Below are positions 1-5,334 of a stretch of DNA of 16,832 nucleotides, in pieces. The stretch spans positions 1 to 16,832 of the forward strand of contig CBCXVS010000164.1 in NCBI GenBank assembly GCA_965178525.1. Reading direction: 5' to 3'. The position numbers were made by a program, and so were the translations under genes. This DNA is from CBCXVS01 sp965178525. Its GTDB lineage: Bacteria > Tectomicrobia > Entotheonellia > Entotheonellales > Entotheonellaceae. Within the stretch, counting starts at the first letter, position 1. Each line of letters begins with the position of its first letter. The notes below the pieces were generated by a model, which ran no database searches, was not told where the DNA came from, and saw only the letters and a list, made by a program, of their open reading frames with translations.

Positions 1-938
1 AAATGGACTTTTGAATTGGGCCAACCTGTTGACCTACTTAACCCTACGCCTATTCTGCCAGGGGAACTTCGGTCTAGCCCGTGCGGGTTCGTCCCCACCG
101 GATAGCTTATCATCTTGCGCAAATGGCCCGTACCATCGCCCAGCAGAATGTCAACCGCGTCGTCCCCGGCCACGACGACCGCGGCATCGAGATGGGTATC
201 GCCATTCCAATCCCCAAAAGCCCGATAGTGCGGAAAGCGTCCCACCGGCACGGTTATCGGGTCGCGGAAAGCGCCATCGCCCAGCCCCAGCAGGATCGAC
301 AGAGTATGTGGCCCGAGACACCCCACCACCAGGTCCGGCACGCCATCGCGATTGAGATCCGTCTTGGAGAGAATATGCGGACCCCGCCCGACTTCGTAGG
401 CACGCGACCGGATCATGTTCCCCGCCCCCTGATTGAGCAGCACCACCACCTCCGACTTGGCCGCGAGCGCCACCGCTACGTCCGGATGACCATCCCGGTT
501 CATATCTGCCGCCACGGCGCTGGCGGGACCATGGATGCCCTCAACGTCTTGCCGCTCACCAAAATCTCCCTCTCCATTGCCAAAATAAAACGTCAAGCTC
601 GCACCCCCGGTATTGGTGGTCATCACATCGAGATCGCCATCGCCATTCCAATCCCCCGTCTCGACCCAGGTAGGCCCTTTCCCGACCGGATACGCATGAT
701 TCGCCTCAATACCCCCCCGGCCATCTCCCAGCAGCACGGTCACCTGGCGTGCAGCCGAGGCCGGAACCGCCATATCCAAATGACCATCCTGATTGAAGTC
801 CGCCACCGCAATCGCATGCGGAAAGAACCCCGTGCGCTGGCGATTCGCCTCAACCTCCCGCTGCGCCCCCGGTAACATCACCACCAGCATCACCACGACG
901 GCCACACGATTCCGCATTCCGCATTCCGCATTCCGCAT
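1..938 (-). CDS. Secreted FG-GAP/VCBS repeat protein, 3' end outside the window
   Basis: The minus strand reads from ATG at 938 to the window edge without a stop (about 312 codons). After a short hydrophobic signal-like N-terminus (MRNRVAVVVMLVVML) come five FG-GAP/VCBS-type loops: ADFNQDGHLDMAV, GDWNGDGDLDVMT, ADMNRDGHPDVAV, TDLNRDGVPDLVV and GDWNGDTHLDAAV. Each is followed by a hydrophobic strand such as VTVLLGDGRG. Such repeats form calcium-binding beta-propeller blades in extracellular proteins. I chose ATG 938 because GGAGGA lies 9 nt upstream, inside the end of the NrfD-like gene (stop TAG at 946-944); an in-frame ATG at 917 is an alternative. The start lies in a 7-bp tandem repeat. Downstream of the residues NPHG (about position 80) the reading no longer resembles the family, so a frameshift or rearrangement close to the edge is likely. 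Position suggests co-transcription with the FDH operon; its role there is unknown. Confidence 0.85.
   Translation of the reverse strand, partial: MRNAECGMRNRVAVVVMLVVMLPGAQREVEANRQRTGFFPHAIAVADFNQDGHLDMAVPASAARQVTVLLGDGRGGIEANHAYPVGKGPTWVETGDWNGDGDLDVMTTNTGGASLTFYFGNGEGDFGERQDVEGIHGPASAVAADMNRDGHPDVAVALAAKSEVVVLLNQGAGNMIRSRAYEVGRGPHILSKTDLNRDGVPDLVVGCLGPHTLSILLGLGDGAFRDPITVPVGRFPHYRAFGDWNGDTHLDAAVVVAGDDAVDILLGDGTGHLRKMISYPVGTNPHGLDRSSPGRIGVGLSRSTGWPNSKVH
909..938. repeat. Four tandem copies of a 7-bp unit (TTCCGCA) over a start codon
   Basis: The plus strand reads four consecutive TTCCGCA units, which on the minus strand is ATGCGGA repeated. Each unit creates an ATG (at 938, 931, 924 and 917), but because 7 is not a multiple of 3 only 938 and 917 are in frame with the FG-GAP protein. 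A related, imperfect CCGCATCCCGCATTCCCC tract lies at 5313-5330, just downstream of fdhB. Confidence 0.85.
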
Positions 939-943
939 TCGGC

Positions 944-1933
944 CTATCCTCCCATCAGGGGCGGAATCGGCCACTTGGACGGCGGAAAGGCCAACGGCGC
1001 CTTCAAGTCTCCACCCCAGACAATGACAAACCGCAGGATGGCCCCACCAATGAGAATCAGGGCAAATTTGGCCGTTGCCACCACGCGCGCCCAGGGCCGT
1101 ACGAGAAATTCGACCAGCGTCAGCACGAGCGGTAGACCCAGCCCGGCCCCGATAATGCCCCACCAGAACCACGGCGCCAATGCACCCTGCGTCACATACG
1201 CATAGGCGCGCGTCCCGCCTTTTGGCGCCACAAACTGCCCGGTCGGTGGGTGCTGCCCCGAGGTTTCGAGAAACGTCATGAATTTGTACAGTTCGTACAA
1301 TTCGAGCAGAATAAAGACCGCCACCGCCAGGCTCACCCACCGCACGACGCGCCGCGGGTCACCATTCCGGTCTCGCAGATACGGCCAGGCCAGCAGAAAC
1401 ACGAATCCAACGGCCGCCAGACCGGTCGTCAGCCCCGAATTGAGGAACAACACCGGCAAAAACTGCTTCGACCAGAGTGGCACAAACCCGGCATGGCTCA
1501 ACAGGAAGCCGGTATACAGCGCCAGCAGCGCCAGTACTGGCAGGCTCAAGACACCTAGCCATCGGCGCACCCAGGGCCGTACGGTGAAGTATCTGAGAAC
1601 AGCGTAAAGCATCAGTAAGGCGCTACTTGCACCCACAATCCAGCCGCCCCATGTGATCCACGAGTTGTAGTTGGTGAAAAAAAGGGGAAACGCCAGGCCG
1701 CGTTCGGGCTTGCCCAGATGGACCATTAGGAAGAAACCGGCAAGCGCCAACACAACCACGCCACTGTAGGTGGCGACCTTCGAGACGAGATCCGCGCGCT
1801 TCCACTTCATCCCAAGCAGATCTGTCAGGACCGCAACGATAAAAACCCCTGCCGTGAGCCCGCCAAAGAAGAGATACATAGGCACATAGGGGCCATGACT
1901 CCATTTCGTCTGCCACAGCTGAATGGGTTCCAT
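944..1933 (-). CDS. NrfD/PsrC-like membrane subunit of formate dehydrogenase
   Basis: This 329-aa integral membrane protein has about eight hydrophobic segments (roughly residues 18-40, 55-73, 92-113, 128-147, 159-183, 199-217, 252-276 and 288-308). The N-terminal pattern (WSHGPYVPMYLFFGGLTAG) and the HLGKPER loop are typical of the NrfD/polysulfide reductase membrane subunit family. NrfD subunits take electrons from a four-cluster ferredoxin partner and exchange them with quinone. Here the partner is FdhB, which has no membrane helix of its own. A strong GGAGGAGA site lies 7 nt upstream of the ATG. The gene follows fdhB in the operon but is separated from it by a 3.4-kb block of unrelated genes, the last of which stops at 1956, only 22 bp away. 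It would presumably need transcription through the block or an unseen promoter within it. The family is clear; assignment to the FDH complex comes from context. Confidence 0.92.
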   Translation of the reverse strand: MEPIQLWQTKWSHGPYVPMYLFFGGLTAGVFIVAVLTDLLGMKWKRADLVSKVATYSGVVVLALAGFFLMVHLGKPERGLAFPLFFTNYNSWITWGGWIVGASSALLMLYAVLRYFTVRPWVRRWLGVLSLPVLALLALYTGFLLSHAGFVPLWSKQFLPVLFLNSGLTTGLAAVGFVFLLAWPYLRDRNGDPRRVVRWVSLAVAVFILLELYELYKFMTFLETSGQHPPTGQFVAPKGGTRAYAYVTQGALAPWFWWGIIGAGLGLPLVLTLVEFLVRPWARVVATAKFALILIGGAILRFVIVWGGDLKAPLAFPPSKWPIPPLMGG

Positions 1934-1955
1934 GCGATTCTCTCCTCCTGTCGAC

Positions 1956-2555
1956 CTACCCTTCGATCATCTCGACAAAGATCCCCAAGATTTTGTCAGC
2001 CTCTCGAATATAATAATCATCCAGATCGACAAAGATGACATCGTCATGGCATTGCAGGAATTTCCACACCGTTCCGGTCGTGACACAGCCATAGACATGC
2101 AGCACGCCATTTTCTTCTCGCGCATTAAATATCTTGGCGGCGATGATTTCTGCGATACACTGCGGTATGCCGGCAGGGATGTTTTCGTTTTTTGCCTCTA
2201 CAACGGTGATCACAGGAGCGGTGAGCGCCAACTGTTCCTCAGAGCGGCTGATGATAAAATCGCATGTCCCATTGAGACCTTGTTCTTGATCGACATTAAA
2301 AGCAATACCGGAAAATAAGCTGATTCGGTTGTCTAATGCTCTGCGCATCTCTGCTAACACGGGTGCAACAATAAATTCTGAGCGTGCTTTCTCTGTTCCA
2401 ATCGTATGGGCTAAAGGAACCCAATATTTCAGTACTTCCGAGAGCAGTTCAGATATCTCACACGCCTGTGTATTGCTAAAGAGTGAATCGTTTTCCTTAA
2501 TTTGGACGCCAAACTTGCTCTTGATATCTTGGAGTGTGAAGTCACTATACGGCAT
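1956..2555 (-). CDS. Small PD-(D/E)XK nuclease-like protein
   Basis: This 199-aa protein resembles a family of short proteins often annotated as type I restriction R-subunit-like. Visible motifs fit a PD-(D/E)XK nuclease core: an N-terminal helix with Glu60 (KARSEFIVAPVLAEM), Asp99 in GTCDFIIS, Glu120-x-Lys122 in VITVVEAKNEN, and Gln132 in a following helix (IPQCIAEIIAAKIFN). A strand-rich tail follows (VYGCVTTGTVWKFL and VDLDDYY). No methylase, helicase or DNA-recognition domain is fused to it. The start has an AAGG-type site 7 nt upstream and lies 9 bp after the SRA gene stop, so the two are probably co-transcribed and perhaps work together. Whether this copy cuts DNA is not known. Base composition is lower in GC than in the flanking FDH genes. 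Confidence 0.72.
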   Translation of the reverse strand: MPYSDFTLQDIKSKFGVQIKENDSLFSNTQACEISELLSEVLKYWVPLAHTIGTEKARSEFIVAPVLAEMRRALDNRISLFSGIAFNVDQEQGLNGTCDFIISRSEEQLALTAPVITVVEAKNENIPAGIPQCIAEIIAAKIFNAREENGVLHVYGCVTTGTVWKFLQCHDDVIFVDLDDYYIREADKILGIFVEMIEG

Positions 2556-2564
2556 CTTCTCGCC

Positions 2565-3047
2565 TTATTGATTGCTGTCAAAACGCTCGGACATTTTCCG
2601 CAGCCGAAAGCGCCAGATCAAAAACCCCGATGTGCCAACCTCTTGCCAGTAGTCCTCAACAATGTACAGCCCATCGTACCGGTAGCCGACTTCCGGAGCG
2701 TAGGGTGACAGGTGTCGAGCGCCACGGATGACACGGACTGGCAAGCCATGCTCGGCATTCAAAGCCAGGGCTAAATTGCCTCTCGTCAAGGTTTGATGTG
2801 TCACTTGACGGCCCGTCTCCGGGTCTCTCCCGCCATGGCCGGTGTAGAGAATCACGTCACCAAAATCCTGCGTATCCTCATAGCCGCCAGCCAACACCAC
2901 GGAGCACACGCCTGTGCGCCCACTCCCGGCAATCCCCGCAACCCGCGGCCCATGTACCCCAGCACGGGACAGCTCTGCCCGTGAGGCAAAGTGGCTGCCG
3001 ACAGGATACGCTGGGATATGGCCAAACGTGTCTTTGACGACATTCAT
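2565..3047 (-). CDS. Stand-alone SRA (YDG) domain protein, modified-cytosine reader
   Basis: The whole 160-aa protein is one SRA/YDG domain. Diagnostic stretches in order are VGSHFASRAELSRAGVHGP (16-34), VAGIAGSG (36-43), SVVLAGGYEDTQDFGD (49-64), LYTGHGGRD (67-75), LTRGNLALALN (87-97), PVRVIRGA (103-110), the YDG motif at 124-126 and GFLIWRFRLRK (141-151). SRA domains flip out and read 5-methyl- or 5-hydroxymethylcytosine. Bacterial members I know are usually fused to an HNH or other nuclease; here the protein ends 9 residues after the domain, so the nuclease must be absent or supplied in trans, plausibly by the gene 9 bp downstream. The base-pocket position matching UHRF1 Asp469 is Thr59 here, while the pocket tyrosine and Tyr-Thr (Tyr56, Tyr68-Thr69) are kept. 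No strong ribosome site precedes the ATG, which lies 7 bp after the preceding stop. The gene is more GC-rich than its island neighbours. Confidence 0.93.
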   Translation of the reverse strand: MNVVKDTFGHIPAYPVGSHFASRAELSRAGVHGPRVAGIAGSGRTGVCSVVLAGGYEDTQDFGDVILYTGHGGRDPETGRQVTHQTLTRGNLALALNAEHGLPVRVIRGARHLSPYAPEVGYRYDGLYIVEDYWQEVGTSGFLIWRFRLRKMSERFDSNQ

Positions 3048-3054
3048 GTTATTG

Positions 3055-3264
3055 CTATTCTTTACTACTGGATGTCTGCTGTGCTTGAGTCAATATCTCG
3101 GTTAAACTCATTCCCCCGAAATGTTGTTGACGCCAGTGTTGGTAATCGAACGGCTGGCGACTGAGTAAGGCTAAAAAACGCAAGGCTTGAACCGGACCGA
3201 GATGCTCCTCAAGCGCCGCAAGCCCTTTTGCATGCAGAGCGTCATCCTCGCTGAGATACTTCAA
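3055..3264 (-). CDS. Small antitoxin-like hypothetical protein (69 aa)
   Basis: A 69-aa soluble, mostly helical protein starting with TTG. The core GLAALEEHLGPVQALRFLALL followed by DYQHWRQQHFGGMSLTEILTQ resembles small orphan proteins found in toxin-antitoxin-like pairs in cyanobacteria and other bacteria; this is from memory of the pattern, not a search. The TTG at 3264 overlaps the end of the preceding DUF2283 reading frame (stop at 3242) by 23 nt, which suggests translational coupling with that gene. It is followed after 7 bp by the SRA gene. An alternative view is that it is the surviving half of a decayed addiction module, because the DUF2283 partner carries an in-frame stop. Confidence 0.6.
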   Translation of the reverse strand: MKYLSEDDALHAKGLAALEEHLGPVQALRFLALLSRQPFDYQHWRQQHFGGMSLTEILTQAQQTSSSKE

Positions 3265-3487
3265 GAATAGTCACTCCCACCAAAAGGTCGTCTCTGTAGT
3301 CGAGAATAATACCGTCATCTCGCATGTCACTATACGTTGAAATTGGCTTTTCCCCAAAGTGGAGGTAAAGCACATCTGCTTCTGCATCATAATCCAACCA
3401 CATTTTGGTCTTGGGCAATTTGATTAAATTTGCTGCTTCTTAGAGCAAATGCTCAATATTCTGCTCCTCTAATCGTTCGGTGACCAT
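3242..3487 (-). pseudogene. DUF2283 family protein with an in-frame stop codon
   Basis: Reading from ATG at 3487 gives MVTERLEEQNIEHLL, then TAA (3442-3440), then in the same frame EAANLIKLPKTKMWLDYDAE, ADVLYLHFGEK and a DGIILDYRDDLLVGVTILEVS tail ending at TGA (3244-3242). The part after the stop is a recognisable DUF2283 domain (Y-D-x-E-A-D-x-L-Y and G-x-x-x-D-Y motifs). The frame continues through the stop without any shift, so a single substitution explains it. Translation could restart at ATG 3403 and give a 53-aa product holding nearly all of the domain, so loss of function is not certain. A second, intact DUF2283 gene lies at 5089-4880. The 3' end overlaps the next small gene. Confidence 0.8.
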
Positions 3488-3496
3488 AGAACTATC

Positions 3497-3528
3497 CTTG
3501 GAGGAATTGACTCTGATCTCATTTTTCT
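3497..3528. repeat. Interspersed direct repeat, copy 1 (ATTGACTCT element)
   Basis: The segment contains AATTGACTCTGATCTCATTT and shares the order TCCTTG, AATTGACTCT, a pyrimidine-rich spacer and TTTTTC with two copies at 4805-4868. It lies just upstream of the broken DUF2283 gene, downstream of the TIR-like gene. Confidence 0.7.
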
Positions 3529-3549
3529 GTCTTTAAACTCTAAGTGGCT

Positions 3550-3620
3550 AAGGAACATAAGTACTAGAAATATCATGGTAGATCTCTTTGAGATTTTCCT
3601 TTCTAGTGCTTATATTCCTT
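3550..3620. repeat. Imperfect 21-bp inverted repeat over the TIR-like gene stop codon
   Basis: The left arm 3550-3570 and the right arm 3600-3620 are complementary at 19 of 21 positions. The core reads AAGTACTAGAAA on the left and TTTCTAGTGCTT on the right. The 29-nt loop holds a smaller perfect stem (ATCTC-TTT-GAGAT). The right arm includes the stop codon (3605-3603) of the frameshifted TIR-like gene. No T-run follows on either strand, so it is not a classic intrinsic terminator. Confidence 0.75.
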
Positions 3621-4785
3621 CACGTCCTCTACCCTGAATGTGTTTATATCTGCTGGTCCAGACCACAAATCCGGATCTGCCCCGTCCTTCTCTCCACTAA
3701 TACTTACAACAGCACAGAACGCCTGCATATGGTTATCCAAATCTATGCTATTTCTCATCAGCTCTTGGCTCAGTTTTTGAATACACTCCGGATTTGTCAC
3801 AGCTAAACAACATGCCTCTGTACCACGGGCCGCGCGTCCGGCAAGAGCCATAAACATGTATCTTGAGTCAGAAGGATGAGGTCCCCGTATGACCAATCCA
3901 CAATCCCAGAGTGATCGATCTTCCGTCGGGGCTCTGACCGGTCTGTATAGATTCCCATCGAAGTGAAGCAATACCTTTGGGTTTCGCAAATCATCACTGT
4001 CTGGATCTGGCTTAAACTCCCATCTCGGAGTCCGATGCTGGAAAAACCGCTGCATCATCAAACCGGTCATCCGATTGGCTTTCGGACCAGCAATCGTATA
4101 AACGTGACTTGCTATTTCAAGGGTCTGGTCAGAGAAATTGTCTGGATCAATAAGTTCCGGTAAGCGATCTAACCCAAAAATTAGTCCAAAGGATTGCATG
4201 AGGCCTCGAATTCCAACATGATCCGCATATGTCCCCAAGGTATCTCTCTCCACTGTGTACGAAACCTATAATCATCTCGATACGAAAGCGGACTAGCGGC
4301 AACCACACAGGGTCCATCATGTGTACCGAGGCTGGGCGGTACGAGCATTCGTTTAAATAACTGAGCTGGCAATTCTCCAAATTCAAGTGTAGCTCTCAAA
4401 GCTGAACTTAATCTATAAAGTAGCTCATCTATTCCATTTGCAGTTGTATTATAACCAATAACACGATGATGCCGGATATCAAAAGGTATAGTTTCTAGTT
4501 GATCTTGGGTAATCAGAATCACAGACTTCTTCAATGAATGGGCGAGTGCAACTTCATAAAGCACATTTGGATTATTCCCGGTCAAATCTGCAATACAAAC
4601 TTTAGACTCCTGAATAAACTGCTGAATTTTTTATCTATAGGTCCTGTAAACCATTTGTCTTTCGCGATTGTGCCTGTTAATCCAAATTTTTCTATCGCAC
4701 GGCGAAGGACATTATAATAAATTGTCTGAAAATTATCCTTGTATGGCATGATGACGAACACATCAACATCCATATGACTCTCCAT
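3603..4785 (-). pseudogene. TIR/NDT-like N-terminal domain plus unidentified C-terminal domain, two frameshifts
   Basis: Three adjacent reading frames join into one protein of about 393 aa. The first (ATG 4785) gives DVDVFVIMPYKDNF and RRAIEKFGLTGTI. After a shift at a run of six A (plus-strand T at 4627-4632) the text continues KIQQFIQESKVCIADLTGNN, PNVLYEVALAHSLKKSVILI and IPFDIRHHRVIGY. A second shift at a GA repeat (4243-4250) leads to RDTLGTYADHVGIRGLMQSF, GPKANRMTGLMMQRFF, DCGLVIRGPHP, AGRAARGTEACCLAV and a stop at 3603. The first half matches the nucleoside 2-deoxyribosyltransferase/TIR-like fold (MP-x motif, ADLTGxNPNVxYEVxxAH with the putative catalytic Glu). TIR-like domains in bacterial defence often degrade or convert NAD. 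The second half looks like a separate conserved domain that I cannot name, possibly a ligand sensor. The shifts may be real decay or indel errors in the assembly. Confidence 0.75.
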
Positions 4786-4804
4786 CCGTCTTCTCCGCAG
4801 TTAG

Positions 4805-4868
4805 GGAAAATTGACTCTGAACCCATTTTTCTCGTCCTTGAGAAAATTGACTCTAACCCTCTTTTTCC
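4805..4868. repeat. Two tandem copies of the ATTGACTCT element
   Basis: AAAATTGACTCTGAACCCAT (from 4807) and AAAATTGACTCTAACCCTCT (from 4843) repeat with a 36-bp period; each is followed by a T-rich tract. Between them TTTTCTC-GTCCTT-GAGAAAA can form a 7-bp hairpin. A third, more diverged copy lies at 3497-3528, so the element occurs on both sides of the TIR-like gene in the same orientation. It resembles short dispersed repeats with GACTCTGAcCCC cores seen in other genomes (recollection only). Confidence 0.75.
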
Positions 4869-4879
4869 ATTTTTCCTAA

Positions 4880-5089
4880 TCATCTATACACTTCATTGGC
4901 AATCTTCTGGTAGGAAAAATTCTCAATATCCATCTGTTTTGTGGCGTGTTCAATGGTTATACTGACCAAGTTTCCCTGCTCGTCAAGCTCAATCAATATA
5001 TTCTCGTTGATATCTCTCGTCTCAACGATTTCTTTCTTAGCGAAATTGATCAAGAGCGTATCCGTGTCAGAAAAATACTTGATCTCCAT
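4880..5089 (-). CDS. DUF2283 family protein (69 aa)
   Basis: The full-length protein begins MEIKYFSDTDTLLINFAKKE and continues with ETRDINENILIELDEQGNLV and SITIEHATKQ, which is the standard DUF2283 layout: a beta strand with Y-x-x-x-x-D-x-L, a short loop, and a strand with E-x-D-x-x-G-x-x-V. Function is unknown; such genes often sit beside small partners in toxin-antitoxin-like pairs. The ATG overlaps the stop of the preceding gene in a TAATG arrangement (1 bp), so translation is coupled. A perfect 10-bp inverted repeat (ATTTTTCCTA at 4869-4878 against TAGGAAAAAT at 4911-4920) covers its 3' end. Confidence 0.82.
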   Translation of the reverse strand: MEIKYFSDTDTLLINFAKKEIVETRDINENILIELDEQGNLVSITIEHATKQMDIENFSYQKIANEVYR

Positions 5090-5319
5090 TACATATCCTC
5101 GCTGAAGGAACGATCAAAAAACGCATTATGCACGGTTTCTCCATCCTCCAAGAGGATCACACGCAGATATTTGTCATCAGCTTCAGGAATTTTCGCCCAC
5201 CGCCTGATACGTCCGTCTGTCTGGATTTCCTCAAGCGGGAGCACAGCGGACCATGCCTCTATGATTCCAGAGCAGAAAGCAAAATGCGGCACACAAAGGG
5301 CAAACTGACCACTCCGCAT
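5089..5319 (-). CDS. Small partner of DUF2283 (toxin-antitoxin-like), 76 aa or shorter
   Basis: The conserved part is EIQTDGRIRRWAKIPEADDK, then YLRVILLEDGETVHNAFFDR. This pattern (R-x-W-x-x-x-P-E, YLRVxxLEDGxTVHNAFxDR) occurs in short uncharacterised proteins encoded next to DUF2283 genes (recollection). The gene overlaps the DUF2283 start by one base (TAATG). The start is uncertain: ATG 5319 is the only in-frame ATG near the 5' end, but it lies in a GGAATGCGGG tract with no clear ribosome site, and the first 20 or so residues do not look conserved. It begins 15 bp after the fdhB stop, so it is the first gene of the block that interrupts the operon. Confidence 0.65.
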   Translation of the reverse strand: MRSGQFALCVPHFAFCSGIIEAWSAVLPLEEIQTDGRIRRWAKIPEADDKYLRVILLEDGETVHNAFFDRSFSEDM

Positions 5320-5334
5320 CCCGCATTCCCCATG

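Noticed and set aside
81..875. 264-codon open frame on the plus strand
   Set aside because: It is the antisense shadow of the FG-GAP gene; its repeated HR-rich text mirrors the DxNxDG loops, and it has no ribosome site or family resemblance.
3550..3620. Integron attC site or intrinsic terminator
   Set aside because: The ends do not show the GTTRRRY/RYYYAAC core of attC, and neither strand has a T-run after the stem.
4805..4868. CRISPR array
   Set aside because: Only two adjacent copies plus one distant diverged copy, with T-rich tracts rather than unique spacers of constant length, and no cas genes.
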